Below, one piece after another: positions 13,284-22,402 of a DNA stretch of 64,000 bases. The notes under the pieces were generated by a model, which was not told where the DNA came from, searched no databases, and saw nothing but the letters and a program-made list of their open reading frames with translations. The DNA is from Paragonimus westermani (Eukaryota; Platyhelminthes; Trematoda; Plagiorchiida; Troglotrematidae). The position numbers and the translations under genes are program-made. The stretch is taken from assembly GCA_008508345.1 (NCBI GenBank), contig QNGE01000736.1, positions 35,505-99,504 of the forward strand, given 5' to 3'. Within the stretch, counting starts at the first letter, position 1. Each line of letters opens with the position of its first letter.

Positions 13284-13964
13284 TAATCATCAAGATTCAA
13301 CCTTTTTCTCTTAAGCACGGCACTTGCCTTATTTTCTAGGGCCAACAGTCGAAAGAGAGCTGACTTGTCTACAAAGAGAGAGTACTATTAGTTCAATAGG
13401 ACAGGTTGATGAATCGTCACGTGTTTGAGCTACAATCACTGCAGACACGGATTTTTTCAGTACTCGCGGTTACTCCCTGATGTTAATTCAGCCGGGCAGT
13501 TTTCCAAACGACTGTGGACAATTTTGTAAAAGAATTTCCTTTCTCTTCTACGTATTTAGATGACAGCCTCATCACTTAACCAACGGCATTCAGACATTAA
13601 CACACATTATTCGTGTGGCTTGTTCGTCATACACAAGGCAGAGTGCGAATGAAGTGGCTGGAGTGTAGGTTCCTCGCTGATTTCCATCGTTATCTAGAAT
13701 AGTGACTTGATTACAATAACCTGCACGCGTTAGGCGATGAGCCGCGACCCACTCTCAGCGTATTGGAACCCGGAAACAAAGTTGATGCCTGTTGAATTCC
13801 AGAAATTCATACTGATGCTGCTTCCTGCCGCATGCTTCCACATTGCTTTCTCTTTTGCATACATTATTACACAATAATACACCCTAGTCAGGTATTCTCT
13901 GAGTCGAAAAATAATCGGGCCCCGCTTCTTTACTCATCCATTACGATCCAAATGAATTACCGAC

Positions 13965-14340
13965 ATTGCAGTTTGATGCGTCTCCGAGAGGTTTGGTGAC
14001 ATAATTTATCACCGAGACTGTTCGCTCAATAAACTGCTTTTGTCCCAGTAACCTTAAGGTCATCCGAGAAAACTTTCTTCCAGTTAGACCAGAGGGCGTT
14101 GGGTGTAACTACCGAGATCGAACATTTCCATAAATAGGTCTAAGAGCAGTATCTTGAAATCTCTGCGGACCGCGAACCATTTTTAGCATTCGTAGGAGAA
14201 AGGGGGAAACTCAACACATTCCTTTGCCGATAGTGCGGACGTGAACGTTGCTTTCAACCTTCGGACTTTACAAACTTTGATTTATCGTTAGAGTCAGAAA
14301 CACTACAGCTGATGCCCTAGGTCTTCTTTCTCAATTGAAT
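13965..14340 (+). mobile_element. Ty3/Gypsy RNase H relic
   Basis: Translated with several frameshifts and stops, the segment follows the RNase H domain of Ty3/Gypsy retrotransposons in order: FDASPRGL (catalytic-Asp strand), then SSEKTFFQLDQRALGV, a HF-K stretch, then REPFLAFVGERGK, and near the end TTADALGLLSQL (family consensus close to NADALSRLP). It is a dead copy. Its integrase continues at 15534 after an interruption by Penelope-like fragments. Confidence 0.75.
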
Positions 14341-15086
14341 CAATAGAAGCAGTCGGTTAGCCATCCAAAATGGTTAGTCACATGTAGCACTTGGACACAA
14401 CGCCTATTCGGGGCGAGCCGGTGCGAGAGCTGACAGATCAAGTTCCAGTACTGTTGACCTACTGAAGTTACTGCTGATTCGAAATCAATGATATTTCGAA
14501 ATAAAAAACTAAGTTACCATAATGTTTTTATTTTCAGGCGCTCTGGTATTATTTAAAATATTGAGTTACCTTGATCCAGCTCATCTCGAACGATAGAAAA
14601 CATCGCCATATGTTAACAGTTCGTTTACTCTCTTCAGTCACAAACGCAAAACATTAGGATACATAGGACATGTAGATGGTAACAACATTAGGAAGAGTCC
14701 ACGATTAGATCTGCGTAAAACAAGGATTGTTATCATTTCTAGAGCAGACAAACTGTCTGTCAACAGTTTACACACACACACAGAGCCGGACGGCGAGTAC
14801 TGATTAACACCGCCTCGGAGAAAGCAGCTCTCATATTATTCCGCTACACCAGCTAGGACAACTGCTCAAGGTACCGCGCAGTGCCCTTTCGAAAGTAACG
14901 CGAATTTTGGCCCTTCCGAAGGATTATCGTTGGTGGTCGAATCTTGAATCAGATGTCGAACTACTTTTGAGGTCTTGTGATATGTTCTAGAACACCCAGT
15001 GCACTAAGCCCCTGGACCAATATATCCTTGACACTGGCAATAGAGACATCAACAATGACTACATACGGATTGTTCTTTTCCGACTC

Positions 15087-15284
15087 GTGATCTGGTGTAT
15101 TTGCTTACAACTGAGGGCCACGCTGCACGCTGGTGTGCAGTGTAATATCACCGAAATTAAGGCCATTCGGTCAAGATCGGTGAGGAGTAGGATTCTCTCT
15201 ACAGCAGAGACTATTGGGATCCGAATGTATAACCCACCCCTGTGCGCCCCGAAACGTTTTGTTCAGGCTCTGGATTTGCCCTGA
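15087..15284 (+). pseudogene. Penelope-like element C-terminus
   Basis: The last third of this frame, LSTAETIGIRMYNPPLCAPK and RFVQALDLP before the stop, is the conserved C-terminal signature found on several Penelope-like copies in this window (for example at 34070 and 41750). The reverse transcriptase and most of the endonuclease are missing. Confidence 0.75.
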
Positions 15285-15440
15285 CCAACCCCCCACCCGG
15301 TTAGCCTGTCAAGACCCATTGTTCAAGTGGGTACTTGATTGCAGTATGACATTGAACTGACTGACCTCATTAACTACACGTCCCCCGTTTACTCCCCTAT
15401 CGATTCTCCCGTGGAATGTGTGATAAAAATAGGATGTATT

Positions 15441-15480
15441 TAGCCTGATGATGAATCACTGAAAACGAGCTTGTTCGCTA
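15441..15480 (+). ncRNA. hammerhead-ribozyme-like motif in Penelope-like 3' region
   Basis: CTGATGA at 15445-15451 and GAA at 15461-15463 stand in hammerhead order. A TAGC/GCTA helix I encloses them (15441-15444 with 15477-15480). A short helix III can form from AACG (15464-15467) and TGTT (15472-15475), leaving C15476 at the cleavage position. The segment between the two core strands (15452-15460) does not form a normal helix II, so activity is doubtful. Hammerhead motifs are known from Penelope-like elements. The same block recurs near 40836 (-), 42106 (+) and, mutated, 47521 (-). Confidence 0.4.
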
Positions 15481-15533
15481 CCCACTGTTTTTCATGACTA
15501 CGCTGGGAGTTTCTACGAAATTCGATCTTTATT

Positions 15534-15725
15534 TGACATCCGGAGTGCCTGAGACAATCATTACCGACAAGCAATTCGCTTTCATCAGTGTGGAGTTCCA
15601 ACAGTTTGTGTGCAACCGTAGCATAAATCACACAAAATTACCCTGTGTCTAGTGTCTTGTCTGAACGCACAGTTCAAACTCACATACACAACCTTCTCAA
15701 TAGAATACTGGAGCATTACAAAAAG
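15534..15725 (+). mobile_element. Ty3/Gypsy integrase relic
   Basis: The translation contains SGVPETIITDKQFAFISVEF followed by a QQFV helix, matching the second catalytic-Asp region of Gypsy integrases. After a frameshift it continues PVSSVLSERTVQTHIHNLL, which corresponds to the HP-SNG-AERAVQ segment leading to the catalytic Glu. It is broken by frameshifts. The order and orientation match the RNase H relic at 13965-14340. Confidence 0.75.
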
Positions 15726-15775
15726 TAGATCGGTTAATTACTTACGGAGCAACCCAACTGAGTTGATGGTTGGCC

Positions 15776-17105
15776 TTATAGTGAGGATAGTCAATATTCG
15801 AGCCTCGGTGCATCCGAAAAGTGTCTCTTACATGTCAAAATTAAGAAGGAGAACAGTGCCACAACTAACCAGTGGCAAGAATCCGCTACTGGTTTTGATT
15901 ATATATCGCGTGTTACTTGTATAAGCGCAGTTTAACACTTTCTGAGAAGTCCGCATTACATCATCTTCGGCAGAAAGGTTAAAGACACGGTTACACTTAT
16001 TTTGTCCTGGTCCTCGTAATGAAGTCGAAATAAATCCAGAAAAGATTCGTACACATTTACAAGACCAAATGCAGATACAACTAGAGTCGAATCAAACCTG
16101 TACATGGTTGTCCCCCGAGGCACTTTGGCGGTTTGTTACTGTTAATACCTCTAGGGGAAATTACTCTAAATTGTGAGTGACTAATGGCCGCATGGTGTGT
16201 CAACATACAGGCCATGGTCGGCATCGTAGCATTCAAGCCGAGCAAGTTACCAGAAAACGCTGGTACACAGGCAGATCCAAAGCAATCTCCTTTGAAGCAA
16301 AGCGTAACCAGCGCGTCACAACGCGTGCCGAAGCCAGTTAAGTGTACTAACAAACTGATATTTATCATGTTCGCCAAAACCAAGAGGAATGTTACATAGT
16401 CATAGCGGAATCAATCGTGTTTTTCACCGTGAATGATATACAAATTTAACTGCTTTGTATCTTTTGGATTATAATTCTGGGTCATTTGGCCACTTGTACA
16501 TCTCATTAATTCAATAAGACGTGGGGAGTTTTATCATGTAACTTGTGTCTCCAAAGGATTCTTGAGTCTACTGTTGCGTCTACTGTATTAATTGAAAGAT
16601 CAATCACATGGCTAAATAATCAAAATCGACAGCAGTGGATACAGTGTGTATTTAGTTGGTAGGAAGCTGTGGTATTGCACCTTAAAATCTGTTGTTGGAC
16701 GTTGGTATTTTAACTGATTAGTTTTACAGTACCGAACAAGAAATACAGAAGTTCAGTATGCGTTTGCCGCTCGTTTACAATCGTGAAGATCGTATGGCTA
16801 CCACAGGAAATGAGCAACAGGGAATTTTTATAAGGGTGGTTTGTCCTCGTAATGTGCTACCAAAGTAGTTTTAGGTTCACTAGTTGTTCTCTCTAAACTC
16901 ACAAACGAAGTTACATGTGATGTAATGCGGACTTCTCGGAAAGTGTTAAACTGCGCTTATACAAGTAACACGCGATATATAATCAAAACCAGTAGCGGAT
17001 TCTTGCCACTGGTTAGTTGTGGCACTGTTCTCCTTCTTAATTTTGACATGTAAGAGACACTTTTCGGATGCACCGAGGCTCGAATATTGACTATCCTCAC
17101 TATAA
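15776..17105. mobile_element. inverted-repeat element of unknown class
   Basis: Arms 15776-15963 and 16918-17105 are inverted copies of 188 bases, nearly identical by eye. The 954-base interior holds an uninterrupted + frame at about 15964-16174 (with LFCPGPRNEVEINPEKI and TWLSPEALWRF) and another at 16184-16399 (KPSKLPENAGTQADPK), neither assigned to a family. No Penelope-like, SINE or LINE signature was seen in the arms. It could be a foldback or terminal-inverted-repeat transposon carrying a captured fragment, or a retroelement pair of an unrecognised family. No target-site duplication was found. Confidence 0.6.
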
Positions 17106-18243
17106 TTCCAACTGTAGGTAGACGTAAGTTAGCAAATAGTGTTCGGTTCTGTAAATGTGAGCACTTGATGCCTTGCAAAGTTACGGAGTACCAGGTGTAC
17201 GATACAACACAATGAGCTGACCTCACACCTATGTACGGTTCACTGTTGCTTTTGTGTTCACACCATGAGGAAATCGAAATAGTCGAGTTAAGTCAAGTCA
17301 ATAATAAATAATATCCCTTGTAAGGTTTCCGCGTCGCCGATGAAATGGGTGGTTGGTACACAAGCGGCTCAGACTGCGTGTAAATAAGGTGTGCAATGTT
17401 CATTTTGGGTGACAGTTTGATAGATGAAGTCTAATTTTCGGAAGTAAGTCCAGTTGATGTGAACTCCAAGACATAATGTTGGCTCAAACTGACGTTTATG
17501 TGTGAACGAAGTGAGGCTTTTGTGCGCTGCAATTTACAGGTTCATATAGTCTACCGAGAGATGAATCTTCACTCTGGTGGTTGTGACGTCAACAAAGGCT
17601 AACTGATTTTCAAACTTAATAGCAACGGTAAATTCAATTTTACGGCGCAGAATCTTAACACAGATGCGCGATTTCCAACTGGCCATTTGTTTTACATGTC
17701 AAAACAAGCCACGAACATGCTTTTGCACAGGTATGATGAGAGGTCCTGTATGTTGAGAACAAGTAGACAGACGTTTGCCAGATAATTCGTACACCGTTCT
17801 GATGCACTGCGACTGCAGTTAAATAGTCCGATGTAGAATGATCAATTTTGTGCATAAACTGCGGGTTAGGTCAGTCTGACTAGAGGTCGGGGACTAACTG
17901 GGCGCCCAACCAATCGAGTTCCGGATCCATGTCACTTGCATGAAGTGAAAATGTATAAGGGGTTGTTCTTATGTGAGGGTACAAAAATTGAGCCGGGTTT
18001 GATGTGTGGAGCAAGACTGTCTGAAAAAATATTGGACGGTGTTTGTGGTTCAGTTAAATTTACACGCATAATCTTGGCAAAGAGCAAGCAAGCAGTGAAT
18101 CTGAAGGAAATGCGTCACCAAACAGTGGGCCTGTACCTTACATGGGAATAAATCACCCAACTAGAATCCCTAGACTCAGACCGCCCGGCCAACCTGAACA
18201 TTACTCACAAGCTGGCGTGACCGTGTTTACGCATACTTATTTA
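17106..18243. other. non-coding sequence, no feature recognised
   Basis: Short frames on both strands without domains, splice support or repeat partners. Confidence 0.35.
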
Positions 18244-18360
18244 ATGGTACCAAACGTGAGGCCAGTGGCACAATAGCTAACACGGTCACCTCATAAAATC
18301 GTAGGCGGAGTCCCAGTCCTGCCTTTGGCAACGATACACACCACTGACTAGCTCTAACAG
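18244..18360 (+). repeat. degenerate SINE family 1 copy, 5' half
   Basis: The A-box and B-box regions are recognisable but mutated (CAGTGGCACAATAGCTAACACG and GGAGTCCCAGTCC), followed by CACTGACTAGCTCTAAC of the body. The usual tail is missing. Confidence 0.6.
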
Positions 18361-19249
18361 CAACATAATTCAAACCAATGCTTTGTTCTACAAAGGGTTA
18401 GCATAAAAGTTCAGTGGAATGTGAATAATGTATGTCAGTGATGCCTAACGTAATATGGCCAAAAGCTGTCACTGTTCGCTGGAAATAAAGACGCTTAGAT
18501 TTATGGCAGTCCTTCGCAGGTTATATTGCTGACGATTTTTGTCACGTATGGAACAAAATAGTGACTGAGCACTCAACAACATCCAAAACGAAGCAATGAA
18601 TTTGCAGATGACGGCCACTTCGAAGTCAACCGGCACTCTTTAGTAGACAAAGTTGTCGGGTTGTAGTGTTCGTATATGTGATCCAGTGGTTCGAATATGC
18701 GGTTAAGATGGACGTGGGGCAGTAAGACTTGTTTTTCAACAGTAATCAAAATGTCTAGGTGAGAGTTAAAACGAGGTTTCACATGTAAGCGTGTCACATT
18801 TTTTATCGAGGATGTATTTAGAAAGTTACTGTGAGCTCGGCTTGTTGACTTCGGCAGACTGTTAGCAACTAAGCTCAACAGAAAGCTGATCCCGGAAGAA
18901 GTTGTTGAAATCCGACCGTCTGTCAAGTTGGTTGGACAACTGCACTAAGAGTACTTGGTTGATGCGTTTGTAGATTCTATGGAAAACCAAGGTAGCACAG
19001 AAATTAGAACTCTGCTGTCAGACGACCTGGTATATTCATGTGGTTATCAGGTCATTGCAGCAGGCGTTAACATGATAGCAACTGGCGCAATGGCATGGGT
19101 AGGTGAAGTGGATTGTCTGAGGAGCCTCATTCAAATATTACTGTTATGTTCATATTTCAGATATTTTTTCTGCATAAATCTACTTAATGACAGTTAAGTT
19201 GTTGAACTACCATGCTGTTACACAAAATTTTCTTCATAAAAGCTTGAGA

Positions 19250-19440
19250 TCTGAATTTCATTTTGACTTATTCGGAAATCACAAATTTCTGCTTACTTTG
19301 TTCACAACTATGACATCTCCATTAAGTTAGCTTTGCACAATTTCCTCTTTCAAACAAAAACCAATATAAGCAAAATCATAGGGTTGTATCTGCATACCGC
19401 TTTGTGAGTATGCACGCACTCGTACCCAGTCGATTATGTT
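19250..19440 (+). repeat. dispersed repeat, right part
   Basis: The block starting near TTTGACTTATTCGGAAATCA, and continuing past TTTGCACAA to an ATGCACGCACT-like end, recurs diverged at about 39606-39775 in the same orientation. Together with the copy at 13040 it outlines one older repeat family. Confidence 0.55.
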
Positions 19441-19540
19441 TGGTCAACAATACATGGAAACATGCTGTTAACATTTACAAGTTGCATCAAATGTGCTCGA
19501 ATTTCGTACGGAATCATTGTCTTATTATATCTGTCCACAG

Positions 19541-19727
19541 CATCCCTTCATTCTACTCGACCGGAATTATGTCGTTGTGAAGAAGTCGAAGTCTGCCTGG
19601 AGCCAGACGAAGAGTCCATGGATTACGGGTTGACTTTATCTACATCAGGACAGGGGTCAACTCGGGACTCCCAGCTAATTCGGTTTCCCATTGTGGATCA
19701 TGTGCGGCCAGGCAGTCCAGCTTACAA
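19541..19727 (+). CDS. GRIP1: GRIP-like scaffold, exon with first half of PDZ4
   Basis: This is the first secure exon of a GRIP1/GRIP2 orthologue, a multi-PDZ scaffold that in other animals binds AMPA-receptor and ephrin-ligand tails. It follows an excellent acceptor (TATATCTGTCCACAG|CA) and begins with two bases completing a codon. The peptide enters PDZ4 at EEVEVCLEPDEESMDYGLTL, where MDYGL is the carboxylate-binding-loop position. It goes on to RFPIVDHVRPGSPAYK, corresponding to human GRIP PDZ4 up to its ISYIEADSPAER strand-helix segment. It ends at a GTTAGT donor inside the codon for Lys. The frame continues to a stop in the intron, so the splice is required. PDZ1-3 are not recognised to the left and may lie outside the window. 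Confidence 0.88.
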
Positions 19728-22160
19728 GTTAGTTTCCCAATGTATGTCTCAGCCACATTATATTCGTAGTGCAGCGGCTCCAAAAATGACACCAGTTACA
19801 CGAGGAATTCGCTGTCTTACTTGTGGAGCTCAAAAGCGAGCTTCTTAATGAGAATGTGTAGACAGAGAAATGGAATTTCAAGTTGACCATCACTCACATT
19901 TGATCGCAGCGTTCGCATTCAGATAGACTTTACAGCCAGCCTCTTTCGATTGGAAGCACTAGACTCGAGGTTGTCTCTCATTAGAGCTCGTCAGTAGTGC
20001 ATATCCTTGCCACAGCCGGGATTTGAACTCCAGCCATTCCAGCTGGCCTAATGTGAGGTCAATGGCGCAGTGGTCAACACGATTGCCTCATGATTGGAAT
20101 GGCCGGAGTTCAAATCCCGGCCGTGGCAAGGATATGCACTACTGGTGAGCTCTAATGAGAGCGAAATTCGAGTCTAGTGCTTCTTTTCGAAAGAGGCTGG
20201 CTGAAAAGTCTATCTGAATGCGAAGGCTGCGATCAAATGTGAGTGATGGTCAACTTGAAAATGGAATTTCCATTAGTGTCTTCGCAACTCAGCGAAACCT
20301 TTCACCATTCATTTCCTCGTCAGTATGCATCACTCTGTATTAATCCCGAAATGATATCAGGGACAACTTTCCAAACGAGCATAATGCTAACAGTTGAAAA
20401 CTGACCGCAACTAGGTACACTTCACAATGAAAAGACAGACACAGGCAACCCTTATTAATTCTTCAGTTTCATTGATATGGAACTTACAGTATTTGGTTCT
20501 CTACACCACTGTCCACTTTCATGCTGTACAAAAAGTTCAGAGCTATTCCATTAAGAGTGTACTGTGGTCAGTAGGTCGAAAACGGCTGCAACAAAATTGT
20601 AGGAACAATCGACGTAGGTGTCACGTTTTTGGCTCCCGTGTGCCATGAAAATTTTCAGTTTAGTCAAAATCACAGCTACCGAGAAATTTGGGTAGCTACT
20701 TTTAACTAATTGCATTGAACGTAATAGCTAAGAGCCAACCCCCACGTGACCAGTATTGCTGGTTCGAAAGTCTCAAAAGCATTTTCAGGTTTCTCAACGA
20801 GTCAAAGGACATTAACGTGACCCAGCCGGCCAAGTAAACTGTTTGTAATCATGCAGTTGTGCTTATGCAACCATTACCACAGAAGACACTTTCTCTGGTT
20901 TGCAGAGCAGTAAATAAGCTGATCTTGCTTACTCGGAATCAGGTTGAGCAAACAATACGCCGTGGAGGTGAATTTATTAGTAGTGCGCTCGGACCTTTAG
21001 GTAAGAACGAAATCATTATAATTCAGATTATTCTTGGCACGACTTCGGAGCGACAGACAAGCACTAGTGATTTGGGTTGCTTTCCTAGCATCTGGTTAGT
21101 TAATGAAAGTTTAGTTGTAATTCAAATTGTGTGAACTTGTGCTAACAAGCTGGAGCTTTTTAGCCTAACTCGGTATGAGAAACTGTTTGGAGAAAAACAT
21201 TGTCCAACGGAAGGCAGCTTGGAAAAACACATTGACGACATGATCACTTTTAGATGGCGCTAATTTTTCGGACTGCAGCTCACAGTCCGGATCTTAAAAC
21301 TCTCGAGAATCTCTGGGAGATACTTACTCAACAATAATGCATACATACCAGGGCACGAAGTTAATTCGTGAAGATGAAAGAACTCTGAAGGAGTGGAAAA
21401 ACACAAAATTTGTTATTCATGTAACAACTCTTTGAATTGTGCCGATACGATTAGTTGAAAGTTTGGAACAAACAAAAAAACTTAGAACTCCAGATTTTCT
21501 CTCAAAGCGAAAGATACAAAAGATACCCCTTAAGGTTGGTTTCTTCCTTCACAGCATGGTGTCAGTTGAAAAAAGCATTGTGAACTACTGACGGGTTGTT
21601 TCTAGATATTCCGATCATCAAGCATTCAGGGCCTTGGTTTAAGTATAATCATTGTGCTATATTGTAAATTATTGAACTTAGCTAATATTGTAGTAGAGTT
21701 TGAGTCCCAGAATAACCGCGATCTCAAAGTTGAGGTCAACCATATTTTGCTGCCTGGTGTATGTTAAGGATTTGTTATTAACTGATCCCCTCTGAATCCG
21801 AAGATACGCTTGTGCAGAGTTAGTTGACTAATTCTTTCTTAATCAATACCTTGCAGTTGCTTACACTGTTTGAAAGATGTTTCTTCTAGCTACATGCAAG
21901 GTAGGCCACAGTTAGATGACGCACCTTCGCTTCTGTCTGTAACATAGATTGAGCTTTGCAGTTTACATTTTCCCTTAACCGTCAGTGAACAAGTCTGTTC
22001 CTGCTTCCCTCAGACACCCGGATTGTGTCCACTTAGATGAAAAGATGCATCCCGTCAAGCTCACGAATCTGTCATGCTTACTGTGAAAAAGTGTTGAGTA
22101 CAAACACCTTAAAATGGTAAACCCATAATCCTTGTTTCTTCTGTCCACATTCTCAACCAG
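19728..22160 (+). other. GRIP intron 2.4 kb
   Basis: GT-AG intron (GTTAGT...CTCAACCAG). It contains the inverted SINE dimer at 19880-20258. The rest has only short frames and nothing recognisable. Confidence 0.8.
19868..20270. mobile_element. inverted SINE dimer with one flanking 12-bp direct repeat
   Basis: A 5'-truncated SINE family 1 copy on the - strand (19880 to about 20043) abuts a full-length copy on the + strand (about 20044-20258), 5' end to 5' end, so both 3' tails face outward. The left copy starts just before the B-box (GGAATGGCTGGAGTTCAAAT in its own sense) and lacks the A-box. The right copy has both. The direct repeat AAATGGAATTTC is present exactly at 19868-19879 and 20259-20270, bracketing the whole dimer rather than each monomer. 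This indicates one insertion event producing both copies. Confidence 0.9.
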
Positions 22161-22402
22161 GGCTGGAGTTATTCAGGAAGGCGATCGAGTGATAAGTATG
22201 AACGGGCAGACAACTCTGAACCGCACTATCGAAGATCTGACCAACGAGTTTCTCAGACCGGATCCCAATGTACGGCATCGCCATTCGTTACGGCTGACCC
22301 TGGTTACGCAGTATTCCGTAGCAGATACGGTTGTTCCAAGCTCTGGTGTGTTCGACGTCAAGCTAGTCAGACGGGCAGCAAATTTGGGAATCAACTTACA
22401 AG
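22161..22402 (+). CDS. GRIP1: GRIP-like scaffold, end of PDZ4 and start of PDZ5
   Basis: Acceptor TTCTCAACCAG|G; the first base completes the Lys codon left by the previous exon. It reads AGVIQEGDRVISMNGQ, the conserved GD-V--(V/I)NG segment of PDZ4, through its last strand LRLTLVTQY. It then enters PDZ5 as SVADTVVPSSGVFDVKL, which closely parallels the human GRIP junction DVAESVIPSSGTFHVKL. This junction is highly diagnostic for GRIP among multi-PDZ proteins. NLGINLQ is the ligand-loop strand of PDZ5. Donor is AAG|GTTAGC, phase 1. The PDZ4-PDZ5 boundary has essentially no linker, as in vertebrate GRIPs. Confidence 0.92.

Larger units (their letters stand above)
14600..15500. mobile_element. 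Penelope-like fragments, outward-facing, inside Gypsy
   Basis: The left edge (about 14600-14700) resembles, in - orientation, the 3'-terminal sequence seen at 53881 and 56092 (GTTCGTTTACTCT motif). The right part carries the C-terminus and 3' untranslated region of a Penelope-like element in + orientation. It separates the Gypsy RNase H (ending about 14340) from the Gypsy integrase (from about 15534), so it appears to have inserted into the Gypsy copy. The two ends belong to different 3'-end variants, so it may be two events. Confidence 0.6.

Noticed and set aside
18573..18926. 117-codon - strand frame
   Set aside because: No match to any family recognised and no splice signals; possibly a remnant of an unknown repeat.
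18955..19197. + strand frame just upstream of the PDZ4 exon, considered as the preceding GRIP exon
   Set aside because: Does not resemble PDZ3 or the linker. The possible donor (TGG|GTAGGT) is phase 0, incompatible with the phase-1 start required at 19541.
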